Below, one piece after another: positions 46,705 to 54,717 of a stretch of DNA of 64,000 bases (the stretch's first letter is position 1; each line of letters begins with the position of its first letter). Under the pieces are notes generated by a model. The model did no database searches. It saw nothing but the letters and a program-made list of their open reading frames with translations, and had not been told where the DNA came from. The translations under genes and the position numbers were made by a program. The stretch lies in the NCBI RefSeq assembly GCF_008312835.1, contig NZ_VSKS01000007.1, forward strand, positions 124,001 to 188,000, given 5' to 3'. Source of the DNA: Streptomyces marokkonensis (GTDB taxonomy: Bacteria; Actinomycetota; Actinomycetes; Streptomycetales; Streptomycetaceae).

Positions 46705-48191
46705 CTGACGTAGGTGTCCGCCGTGACCAGTTCCCGCTCGCGCGGGTCGTGGGCGGCGCCGACCACGTCGGCGGCGTCGCCCTGGATGACCCGTTCGTGC
46801 AGCATCGGGACGGCCGCGTCGGTGGAGAGGACGGCGGCCTCGGCGGCGACGGCCGCCGTGCGGCGCGCGTCACCGGCCGGCCTCTCGCCGGCCTTCCGCA
46901 AGGCCTTGTCCACGGTCACGTCGGCGAGCTGGGAGATGTTGAAGGAACCGTCGGAGGCGAAGTCGCTGTACAGATACGCGGCGGGGTCGCCTGAGTCGAG
47001 GACGGTGGCACGGGAGAGGATGAACGCGTCGAACGTTCCCGCCAGCGCGTCGGACTCGATGTTCGCGTACTCGCGGACGTCCAGCTTCACCTTGAAACCG
47101 GCCTTCTGCAGCTGCTGTTGCAGGGCGGCAGCCACCTCGGGCAGCTCGGCCCGGTCGGTGAAGGTGCCGATGGTGACGGTCTGCCCGGACGGCTTGCCCG
47201 CCTTCACGCGGGACACCGGCTCGCGCAGCCCGGCCGCCCACGGCAGGGCAGGGCCGAGCAATCCTTCGGCGACGTCGGCGCGCCCCTCGTACACGCCCTT
47301 CACGATCGACTCGGCATCGATGGCCGCCCGGGCCGCCGCGCGCATCGAGGCGTCCTTGAAGACGCCCTTCTCCGTGTTGAGGTAGAGGGTGTTGGTGCGC
47401 GGCATCGGGACTTCGGTGATCAGGTCCTGATCCAGTACGGCGGCCTGCGACACCGGCACCGCCTCGACGATGTCGGCCTCGCCGCTGCGCAGCGCGGCGG
47501 CGCGGGCGGTGCCGTCCGGTACGAACCGTACGTCGATGCCGGGGGCCTTGGCCCTCTCGCCCCAGTAGTCCTCGAAGCGGTCGAGGGAGGCGGAGGAGGT
47601 GCCGTTGACGTCGGTCAGCTCGAAGGGACCGGTGCCGGCGCCGACCGGGTCGACCGTCTTCCCCTCGTAGGCCTTCACCGCGAGGATCGACAACTGCGGA
47701 GAGCTGAGCCGCTGCGGGACCAGCGGGTCCTCGGTGGCGGTGGTGACGGTGACCGTGTCGGAGGCTTCGGCCTTCGCGGTCAGTTCCACGCCGTCGAGAA
47801 TGCGGGGCTTGGGGGCGGAAGTGGCGGCCCTGGTGAGGGAGTTCACGACGGCCTCGGCGGTCAGCTTCGTGCCGTCGTGGAAGGTGACGCCGTCGCGGAT
47901 CGTGAAGGTCCAGGTCTTCCCGGACTGCTCCCACTCGGTCGCCAGCGCGGGCCGCGCGTCGCCCCGGCGGTCCAGCTTCACCAGGGTCTCGGCGGCCGAC
48001 CAGCGCGACAGCTTGAACGCGTCGTCGGAAAGCGGGGACAGGCCCGAGCGCGGGGGCTGCATCATCGCGACACGGATCCGCTTGCCCTCGGCGTCGGCAT
48101 CTCCCGAACCGGTCGAGGAGAAGCATCCGGTGAGCAGGACGGAGGCCGCGGCGGCCGCGGGGAGGGGGAGAAGGCGAGCGGGGACGCGCAC
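46701..48191 (-). CDS. ABC transporter substrate-binding lipoprotein (SBP family 5), Zur-box promoter
   Basis: This 496-residue family-5 solute-binding protein (DppA/NikA/OppA class) has a lipoprotein signal with lipobox LLTGC. The fold signatures are SWSAAETLVKLD-like (seen as RWSAAETLVKLD), TWTFTIRDGVTFHDGTKLTAEAVV and AGTGPFELTDV. The family binds peptides, nickel chelates or opine-type metallophores. A 14-of-15 match to the Zur box lies about 58 bases upstream, so zinc starvation should turn it on. I infer uptake of zinc, probably as a chelate. The GTG start has a GGAG site. This gene leads a four-gene operon. Confidence 0.88.
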   Translation of the reverse strand: MRVPARLLPLPAAAAASVLLTGCFSSTGSGDADAEGKRIRVAMMQPPRSGLSPLSDDAFKLSRWSAAETLVKLDRRGDARPALATEWEQSGKTWTFTIRDGVTFHDGTKLTAEAVVNSLTRAATSAPKPRILDGVELTAKAEASDTVTVTTATEDPLVPQRLSSPQLSILAVKAYEGKTVDPVGAGTGPFELTDVNGTSSASLDRFEDYWGERAKAPGIDVRFVPDGTARAAALRSGEADIVEAVPVSQAAVLDQDLITEVPMPRTNTLYLNTEKGVFKDASMRAAARAAIDAESIVKGVYEGRADVAEGLLGPALPWAAGLREPVSRVKAGKPSGQTVTIGTFTDRAELPEVAAALQQQLQKAGFKVKLDVREYANIESDALAGTFDAFILSRATVLDSGDPAAYLYSDFASDGSFNISQLADVTVDKALRKAGERPAGDARRTAAVAAEAAVLSTDAAVPMLHERVIQGDAADVVGAAHDPRERELVTADTYVR

Positions 48192-48248
48192 GGGTCACTC
48201 CGGGTAAAGAACTGGTCAATGGTTGATCGCGCAATGACCGTAGCACGA

Positions 48249-48263
48249 TGACAATCATTTTCA
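48249..48263 (-). promoter_or_regulatory. Zur box upstream of the ABC importer operon
   Basis: TGACAATCATTTTCA is a 7-1-7 palindrome with a single asymmetric base, reading toward the binding-protein gene. A possible -10 (TACGGT) lies just downstream on that strand. The remaining 186 bases to the arsR gene hold nothing recognisable. Confidence 0.85.
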
Positions 48264-48449
48264 GAACTGCCCCGATCGAGCCGAGTGCGGTGGGTCGCTC
48301 CTCGGTGGCTCACCAAGGGCTGGTGCGGGCAGGCTGTCGCTGGTCGCCGCCCACGCCGAGCGGCGCCTTGCCGGACCTCGGGTGCTTGAAGGGGGCGTGC
48401 GTGAGGGCGCGTCGCGTGCCGTCGCGATCGAGGGGACGGGATCCCGTAC

Positions 48450-48842
48450 TCAGGCCGTCCCGTCCGCGGCCGCCGCGGCCGGGACGTCCCGCAGGCCGAG
48501 GCGCAGGTGTTCGACGTGGTAGAGGGCCTGCTCCAGCAGTTCGGCGACGTGGTTGTCGTAGAGGGCGTAGATGACCGAGCGGCCCCGGCGCTCCCCGGTG
48601 ACCAGGCCGAGGTTGCGCAGCAGGCGCAGTTGATGGGAGCAGGCCGACTGTTCCATGCCGACGGCGTCGGCGAGTTCGGTGGCGGCGCAGGGGCCTTCCT
48701 GGAGGCGGGTCAGGATGCGCAGCCGGGACGGGGTGGCCAGGGCCTGAAGGGTCGCGGCCACGTCGGCGGCACCCACTGCCTCCAGGCGTTCGCGTGCGGT
48801 GGCGGTGGTCGTGGCGTCAGCTCCATGGCCCATGGGTGCCAT
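48450..48842 (-). CDS. ArsR/SmtB family metal sensor with alpha-5 site
   Basis: This protein of about 130 residues is a winged-helix repressor. The recognition helix is AVGMEQSACSHQLRLLRNLGL. The last helix holds the SmtB/CzrA alpha-5 metal site with exact spacing: Asp-x-His in YDNHVAEL and His-x2-His in YHVEHLRL, 11 residues apart. This site senses zinc, cobalt or nickel. The typical alpha-3 Cys pair (ELCVCDL) is absent. It is divergent from the P1B-type ATPase gene with a clear operator between. Two in-frame ATGs are close together and either could be the start. Confidence 0.88.
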   Translation of the reverse strand: MAPMGHGADATTTATARERLEAVGAADVAATLQALATPSRLRILTRLQEGPCAATELADAVGMEQSACSHQLRLLRNLGLVTGERRGRSVIYALYDNHVAELLEQALYHVEHLRLGLRDVPAAAAADGTA

Positions 48843-48860
48843 CCTACGAAGACCTCCCAT

Positions 48861-48888
48861 GAACGCATGAATGAGTCTTCATGTGTTC
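48861..48888. promoter_or_regulatory. ArsR/SmtB-type operator between arsR and the metal ATPase gene
   Basis: Arms GAACGCATGAA and TTCATGTGTTC (10 of 11 symmetrical) enclose a six-base spacer. This resembles the ATGAA-TTCAT type bound by SmtB/CzrA-family sensors. It sits in the 127-base gap between the divergent genes, close to the arsR start. Confidence 0.75.
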
Positions 48889-48969
48889 CTGTAGGGTGGA
48901 TGGAAGCGATTGCCGAGTGTGTGGGCTGCCGCTTCTTCGTCATGCCGTCGTGAAGGACTGTCTGCTCCG

Positions 48970-50949
48970 ATGACCTCCACCCTCTCCCCGCCCACGGCCC
49001 CTCGTCCCGCGCCCGCGCGCACCGGAGACGTCTCCCGGCGCAGGACGCGGGTTCTCGCCCTGCCCGAGGTGCGCTGGGCGGCCGCGGCCACGATCCTCTT
49101 CCTGCTCGCGCTGCCGCTCCAGATCGCCGGGGCGCCGGCCTGGACATGGGGCCCGCTGTACGCGCTGTCGTACGCGACCGGTGGCTGGGAGCCCGGATGG
49201 ACGGGTCTGCAGGCACTGAAGGAGAAGACTCTCGACGTCGACCTGCTGATGGTCGTCGCCGCGCTGGGTGCGGCAGCGATCGGGCAGGTGATGGACGGCG
49301 CCCTGCTGATCGTCATTTTTGCCACCTCGGGAGCCCTGGAGGCGCTGGCCACCGCCCGCACCGCCGACTCGGTGCGCGGCCTGCTCGACCTGGCGCCCGC
49401 GACCGCGACCCGTATCGAGGCCGACGGCAGTGAGACGGCCGTCCCTGTCGAGGATCTGACAGTCGGCGACACCGTCCTGGTGCGGCCCGGCGAGCGCGTC
49501 GGCGCCGACGGCCGTGTCCTGGACGGGGCGAGCGAGGTCGATCAGGCCACCATCACCGGTGAACCCCTGCCGGTGGCGAAGGAGAAGGGCGACGAGGTCT
49601 TCGCCGGCACCCACAACGGCACCGGTGCGCTGCGCGTACGGGTCGAACGGGACGCGACCGACTCGGTGATCGCCCGGATCGTGCGGATGGTGCAGGAGGC
49701 GTCCGAGACCCAGGCGCCGACCCAGCTGTTCATCGAGAAGGTCGAACAGCGCTACTCGCTGGGCATGGTGGCCGCGACCCTCGCCGTGTTCCTCGTCCCG
49801 CTCGCCTTCGGCGCGAATCTCACCGACTCCCTGCTGCGGGCCATGACGTTCATGATCGTGGCCTCGCCGTGCGCGGTCGTGCTGGCCACCATGCCGCCCC
49901 TGCTGTCGGCCATCGCCAACGCCGGACGCCACGGAGTGCTGGTCAAGTCGGCCGTGGTCATGGAACGGCTGGGCCAGGTCGACGCGGTCGCGCTGGACAA
50001 GACGGGCACCCTGACCGAGGGCACCCCGCGCGTCACGGACGTCGGCCCGTTCCCGGGCACGGGCCTGGACGACGAAGAACTGCTCCTGCTCGCTGCCGCG
50101 GCGGAGGCCCCCAGCGAGCACCCGCTGGCCAGGGCGATCGTCACCGCGGCGCGCGAGCAGGGACTCGAGATCAAGCCGGTGGTGGATTTCGGATCCACGC
50201 CCGGTGTCGGAGTGAAGGCCACCCTCGAGGGGCGCCTGGTCGGCGTCGGCGCCCCGGCCCGGCTGTTGCGCGGGGCCGACGACGCCGCCTCGGCCCGCGC
50301 GGCCGCCCTGGCCGGTGAGCTGGAGGAGGGAGGCCGGACCGCCGTCCTCGTCGTCCTCGACGGTGCACCGGTCGGTGTCCTGGGCATCGCCGACCGGCTG
50401 CGCCCGGACGCGGCCGCGACGGTGACCTCGCTCGCCTCCCTCGCCGGAACCGCGCCTGTGCTGCTGACCGGTGACAACCCGCGCGCCGCCGCCCGTCTCG
50501 CCGCCGAGGCCGGCATCGAGGACGTGCGGGCCGGGCTGCTGCCCGAGGACAAGGTGCGTGCCGTCCGGGAACTGGAGACCGCCGGACGCAGGGTCATGGT
50601 CGTCGGTGACGGCGTCAACGACGCGCCCGCACTGGCCGCCGCACACGCGGGCGTCGCCATGGGGCGAGCGGGCTCCGACCTGGCGCTGGAGACCGCCGAC
50701 GCGGTGATCGTCCGTGACGAACTGGCCACCGTGCCCGCGGTGATCGCCCTTTCCCGCCGGGCCCGCAAGCTCGTCGTGCAGAACCTCGTCATCGCCGGGG
50801 TCTTCATCGCCGGCCTGGTCGTCTGGGACCTCGCCGGCCATCTGCCGCTGCCGCTGGGCGTCGCCGGCCACGAGGGCTCCACCGTCATCGTCGGCCTCAA
50901 CGGCCTGCGGCTGCTGCGCGAGTCGGCCTGGCGCAAGGCCACCGGCTGA
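48970..50949 (+). CDS. P1B-4-type heavy-metal efflux ATPase
   Basis: This is a 659-residue metal-exporting ATPase. The helix metal motif is SPC at residues 299-301 (ASPCAVVLA). The phosphorylation site is Asp343 (DKTGTLTEG), the actuator motif is TGEPLPV, the class HP motif is SEHPLARAI, and the hinge is GDGVNDAPAL. The final helix carries GHEGSTVIVGLNGLRLL (His634). SPC plus HEGS defines the P1B-4 group (CoaT, CtpD, PfeT), which export cobalt, iron or sometimes zinc. There is no N-terminal metal-binding domain. Adjacent arsR and its operator imply metal-inducible expression. Confidence 0.93.
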   Translation: MTSTLSPPTAPRPAPARTGDVSRRRTRVLALPEVRWAAAATILFLLALPLQIAGAPAWTWGPLYALSYATGGWEPGWTGLQALKEKTLDVDLLMVVAALGAAAIGQVMDGALLIVIFATSGALEALATARTADSVRGLLDLAPATATRIEADGSETAVPVEDLTVGDTVLVRPGERVGADGRVLDGASEVDQATITGEPLPVAKEKGDEVFAGTHNGTGALRVRVERDATDSVIARIVRMVQEASETQAPTQLFIEKVEQRYSLGMVAATLAVFLVPLAFGANLTDSLLRAMTFMIVASPCAVVLATMPPLLSAIANAGRHGVLVKSAVVMERLGQVDAVALDKTGTLTEGTPRVTDVGPFPGTGLDDEELLLLAAAAEAPSEHPLARAIVTAAREQGLEIKPVVDFGSTPGVGVKATLEGRLVGVGAPARLLRGADDAASARAAALAGELEEGGRTAVLVVLDGAPVGVLGIADRLRPDAAATVTSLASLAGTAPVLLTGDNPRAAARLAAEAGIEDVRAGLLPEDKVRAVRELETAGRRVMVVGDGVNDAPALAAAHAGVAMGRAGSDLALETADAVIVRDELATVPAVIALSRRARKLVVQNLVIAGVFIAGLVVWDLAGHLPLPLGVAGHEGSTVIVGLNGLRLLRESAWRKATG

Positions 50950-51148
50950 GCCCTCGCAGGGCGCCTGTCCGCCGGTCGCCCCGGTACGCGGTCACCGTGT
51001 GCCGGGGCACGCCGCATCCGCACGGGCGCACCCGGACGTTCCTGTCGTGGTCGCTCCGTCAGCAGCCCGCCGCCGCGGCATGCTCCGGCGGCAGCGGTGA
51101 CCGCAGAGCCATCCCCATGGCGGCATCGCCCGGGGGAATCAGTGAAGT

Positions 51149-51238
51149 GTGAGCCCGTGGACGCGTGGTGCCGGCCTGGCCGTCCTGGCGGTTGCGGCCG
51201 TGCTCGTCGCCGCCTGTTGGGGCATTCAGAGGCTCTGA
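51149..51238 (+). CDS. Putative 29-residue single-helix membrane peptide
   Basis: A GTG-started reading frame gives a very short peptide with one hydrophobic helix (GLAVLAVAAVLVAACWG) flanked by basic ends and containing one Cys. A GGGGGAA site stands eight bases upstream. Such peptides often modulate membrane pumps. It lies 200 bases after the ATPase stop and 75 before the His-rich protein gene. No similar family comes to mind, so coding status is uncertain. Confidence 0.4.
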   Translation: MSPWTRGAGLAVLAVAAVLVAACWGIQRL

Positions 51239-51312
51239 GCCGGGCCGGTCCGGCGGGCGCGTGAGCCGCGTCGCATCGCCACCTTCTGTGGATTATCAAC
51301 TACGCTGCGTGC

Positions 51313-51750
51313 GTGATCCGTACGACGGCCGGCAGCCGCACCCAGCGACCCGCGCCGTCCGTGCTGCTCATCGGACTGATCCTGCTGGTGGCTTCACACT
51401 TGCTGGGCGCCCTGCACGGGCCGGGCTTCCTCAGCCCTCACAAGCCGATGATCGTGGAGAGCACGGCACAACCGGCGGCCACACCGAAGACAGCGGAGAT
51501 CAGGTCCGGTCACGGCCACGGTCACGGCCACGGCCACGGCCACGATTCCGTCAAGGACACCATCGAGCACGCGGTCGACCGAGTTCGGGACCTCGCCGAC
51601 CGTCCGGTCCACGACCCGGTTGTCACGGATCCCGTCGCTGAACGGCCCGTCACGAGCCCATGGCTCGGCCGCGTCGGCCCGTGGGAACGTGAGCGGGAAG
51701 CTGCGGCCGGCCGAGCCACATGCACACGGCACTGCGTCTTGCGGCAGTAG
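51313..51750 (+). CDS. His-repeat small membrane protein
   Basis: This 145-residue protein has one N-terminal membrane helix (SVLLIGLILLVASHLLGALHG), then a linker and a metal-binding run of alternating Gly and His (residues about 65-77, a six-fold GH repeat followed by D). The C-terminal part is polar (HAVDRVRDLADRPVHDP). The repeats in DNA are six-base units, mostly GGCCAC or GGTCAC. It looks like an outward or inward metal-buffer protein, and its place beside a metal exporter supports that. I do not recognise the family. The GTG start has no strong ribosome-binding site. Confidence 0.6.
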   Translation: MIRTTAGSRTQRPAPSVLLIGLILLVASHLLGALHGPGFLSPHKPMIVESTAQPAATPKTAEIRSGHGHGHGHGHGHDSVKDTIEHAVDRVRDLADRPVHDPVVTDPVAERPVTSPWLGRVGPWEREREAAAGRATCTRHCVLRQ

Positions 51751-51879
51751 GCAGAGCCCGCACGCCCTGACCCGGGCCGCGCCGAGACAGCGACGGCCCG
51801 CGGTCCGGCGTGCCCGCGCGCCCCCGCACCGCCAGCACCGCGCCCACCTGACCGGCGGGCGTGAAGGAGCCGTACGTTC

Positions 51880-53007
51880 ATGGACCCCCTCCTGCTCGAA
51901 ACCCTCATCTCCTCCGCCGGGGCCGATGTCCCCGTTCCCCCCATCGCCCGACGCCCGGCACACCTGGTGGGCAACACTCCGGTCCTGTGGATCGACGAGC
52001 CGTTCGCCCCACAGGGCCGGGGCTTCCACGCCAAACTGGAAGGCGCCAATCCGGGCGGCATCAAGGACCGGCCCGGCCTGCACATGATCCGCGAGGCGCG
52101 GCGCCGCGGTGAGCTCGTGCCCGGTGCACCGATCATCGAATCATCCAGCGGCACCCTCGGCCTCGGACTCGCCCTGGCCGGGCTGACCTACGGCCATCCG
52201 GTCACCGTCGTCACCGATCCGGGTATGGAGCCGTCGATGGTCCGGCTGCTCACCGCGCTCGGCGCACACGTCGACCAGGTCGTCGCACCGCATCCCGACG
52301 GCGGCTGGCAGCGGACCCGCCGCGAACGCGTCGCTGAACTCCTGGTCCGCACACCTGACGCGTACTGCCCGGACCAATACCACAACCCCGAGAACACGGC
52401 CGCCTACCGGCCGCTGGCCGCCGAGCTCCTCTCGCAACTCGGCCGCGTCGACGTCCTGGTGGCGGCGGTGGGCACGGGGGGACACTCGGCCGGCATCGCC
52501 GCGGGGCTGCGCGAACGGTGCCCCGGGATGAGGCTGATCGGCGTGGACGCGGTCGGCTCGACGATCTTCGGACAACCTGCCGCGCCGCGGCTCATGCGCG
52601 GTCTGGGCTCGAGCATCCACCCCTCGAACGTCGACTACGAAGCCTTCAGCGAGGTCCACTGGGTGGCCCCCGCCGAGGCGGTGTGGGCCTGCCGCCGGCT
52701 CGCCCGCCGTCACTACGCGTCCGGCGGCTGGAGCGTCGGTGCGGTGGCGCTGGTGGCCGGATGGACGGCGCGGTCCTGTCCCGCCGGCACACGGATCGCC
52801 GCCGTCTTCCCGGACGGCCCGCACCGCTACCTGGAGACCGTCTACAACGACGCCTGGTGCCGCGAACACGGCCTCCTGGGCCACGCACCCCCGCCGGAGC
52901 CGGATGAGATCACCGAGCCGGACGAGTGCGTGGTGACCGGGTGGACGCGGTGCAGCCGGGTGCGGGACCCGCTGGGGCGCGCGGCGGCGAAGGCGGGTGC
53001 GCGATGA
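51880..53007 (+). CDS. PLP-dependent cysteine-synthase-like enzyme (SbnA/CysK family)
   Basis: This 375-residue fold-type II PLP enzyme has the PLP lysine at residue 62 (GGIKDRP, a variant of GGSIKDR), the substrate loop [12 protein letters not shown] and the phosphate loop [11 protein letters not shown]. The C-terminal region is about 50 residues longer than CysK. Relatives make cysteine, diaminopropionate precursors or SbnA-type N-carboxy-aminoethyl-glutamate for metallophores. No serine acetyltransferase or cysteine-related gene is adjacent. Its stop overlaps the start of the MFS gene (ATGA), a strong sign of coupled function. Confidence 0.85.
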   Translation: MDPLLLETLISSAGADVPVPPIARRPAHLVGNTPVLWIDEPFAPQGRGFHAKLEGANPGGIKDRPGLHMIREARRRGELVPGAPIIESSSGTLGLGLALAGLTYGHPVTVVTDPGMEPSMVRLLTALGAHVDQVVAPHPDGGWQRTRRERVAELLVRTPDAYCPDQYHNPENTAAYRPLAAELLSQLGRVDVLVAAVGTGGHSAGIAAGLRERCPGMRLIGVDAVGSTIFGQPAAPRLMRGLGSSIHPSNVDYEAFSEVHWVAPAEAVWACRRLARRHYASGGWSVGAVALVAGWTARSCPAGTRIAAVFPDGPHRYLETVYNDAWCREHGLLGHAPPPEPDEITEPDECVVTGWTRCSRVRDPLGRAAAKAGAR

Positions 53008-54245
53008 GGCGATTGCGGGCCCAGGTGGCCTCCTTCGACCGTCCGGCCCGTCTGCTGATGGTGAACCAGTTCGCCATCAATCTCGGCTTCTACATGCTCA
53101 TGCCCTACCTGGCCGACCATCTGTTCCACGGCCTCGGGCTCGCGGCCTGGGCGGTCGGCCTGGTGCTCGGCGTGCGCAACCTCTCCCAGCAGGGCATGTT
53201 CCTCGTCGGCGGCACGCTCGCCGACCGCTACGGTTGCAAGCCGATGATCCTGGCGGGGTGCGCCCTGCGGACGGTCGCCTTCGCGCTGCTCGCGGTGGCG
53301 GGCAGCCTCCCCGTGCTGATCGTCGCTTCCGCGCTGACGGGCCTGGCCGGTGCGCTGTTCAACCCAGCCGTGCGGGCGTATCTCGCGGCGGAGGCCGGCG
53401 AAGAGCGGCGCGTCGAGGCGTTCGCCGCCTTCAACGTCTTCTACCAGGCGGGCATCCTCGTCGGCCCTCTTGCCGGACTGGCGCTGCTGGCCTGGGACTT
53501 CGGTGTGGTGTGTGCCGTTGCCGCGCTGATCTTCGGCGCGCTGGCCGTCCTGCAGATCCGCGCCCTGCCGTCCCGCCCGCCGGCCGGCCGCAGCGCGGAG
53601 CCGGCATGGCGGGCGGTGGCCGCCGACTGGCGCGCCGTCGCCGCCAACCGGTCCTTCCTGCTCTTCGCCGCCGCCATGGCGGGCTCGTACCTCCTGGCCT
53701 TCCAGGTCTACCTCGCCCTGCCGCTCCGGGCTCGTGAACTCTTCGGCGATCGGGCCGGGGTGGTCACGGGCGCGGTCTTCGCCGTCTCGGCCCTGGCCGC
53801 GCTGTCGGGTCAACTGAGGCTGACAGCCTGGGCGAAGCGGAACCTGTCCGGGCCGCGGGCCATCGTGTACGGGCTCGTGATGATGGGAGCGGCGTTCCTG
53901 CCGATGCTGCCCGGATCGCACGGTGCCGTGGCCGGGGCAGTGGCCCTGGCGATGTGCGCGGCTCTGCTGGCCTGGGGCGGGGCGCTGCTCTACCCGTTCG
54001 AGATGGACACCGTCGTACGGCTTTCCGGCGACCGGCTGGTCGCGACGTACTACGGCGCCTACAACACCGCCTCGGGCATCGCGATCTCGCTCGGAAACCT
54101 GGCCGTCGGAGCGTTGTTCGGCACGGGCGTCCGGTGGCTGCCGTGGGCGGTGCTGGCCGTGACCGGACTGGTGTGCGCGGGGTCCGTGGCGTGGTTGCAC
54201 CGCGCCGGGCGCCTGGCGTCGAAGCCGGTTCCGGTGCCGGGGTGA
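53004..54245 (+). CDS. MFS transporter coupled to the PLP enzyme
   Basis: This 413-residue 12-helix MFS protein has the first helix [22 protein letters not shown] and the loop 2-3 motif [17 protein letters not shown]. Its subgroup resembles small-molecule exporters (MdtH-like). Translational coupling to the PLP-enzyme gene suggests it exports or imports the product or substrate of that enzyme. In staphyloferrin B and opine-metallophore clusters an SbnA-type enzyme or an equivalent is paired with an MFS exporter. That comparison is inference only. The next 470 bases to the following gene hold no recognisable gene. Confidence 0.85.
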   Translation: MRRLRAQVASFDRPARLLMVNQFAINLGFYMLMPYLADHLFHGLGLAAWAVGLVLGVRNLSQQGMFLVGGTLADRYGCKPMILAGCALRTVAFALLAVAGSLPVLIVASALTGLAGALFNPAVRAYLAAEAGEERRVEAFAAFNVFYQAGILVGPLAGLALLAWDFGVVCAVAALIFGALAVLQIRALPSRPPAGRSAEPAWRAVAADWRAVAANRSFLLFAAAMAGSYLLAFQVYLALPLRARELFGDRAGVVTGAVFAVSALAALSGQLRLTAWAKRNLSGPRAIVYGLVMMGAAFLPMLPGSHGAVAGAVALAMCAALLAWGGALLYPFEMDTVVRLSGDRLVATYYGAYNTASGIAISLGNLAVGALFGTGVRWLPWAVLAVTGLVCAGSVAWLHRAGRLASKPVPVPG

Positions 54246-54717
54246 TGGCCGCGTCCATCGCTTTGTCCGACTGTCGACGTTCGTTGTGAAGGCGCTCGGC
54301 GGCAGGCGATGCCAGTGCCGGATGGCAGGAGCGGCCGCATGATGAACCGCGTCGCTGTCGGCACACCGGGACGCCGCCGCCGACGCCTCCGACGACGGGC
54401 CGGACCGGGCACCGGGACAAGGGAGCGCGGTCGGCCCAGCGGCCGGGTCCGGACTGCGCGCCCGCGTCTCGCGGCTGCGTGTGGGCGGGTGATGATCCTG
54501 GTTGAGAACCGGTGGCGGGAAGCCGGTCGGACCAGGCAGCCGTAGCTGGCGGGTGCTGCCGAAACCGGCGGCCGACCCGCGCGTCCAGGAGCTCGGTCAG
54601 GACGCCGACTTGTGGGGGCGTTCGGTCGGTGCCGAACGGTATGCGCTGCCCGCCCGGAACGGAGCGGCGGAGCGCGCTGACGTCGAGCGGCCGGGATGCC
54701 CGCTCGGCCGCTGCTCC

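Noticed and set aside
51507-51545. Short tandem repeat resembling a minisatellite
   Set aside because: The six-base units are in frame and code for the GH metal-binding run, so it is coding sequence.
54246-54717. Several small frames in the 470-base gap between the two MFS genes
   Set aside because: None has a ribosome-binding site with a sensible composition or a recognisable domain. I cannot support a gene.
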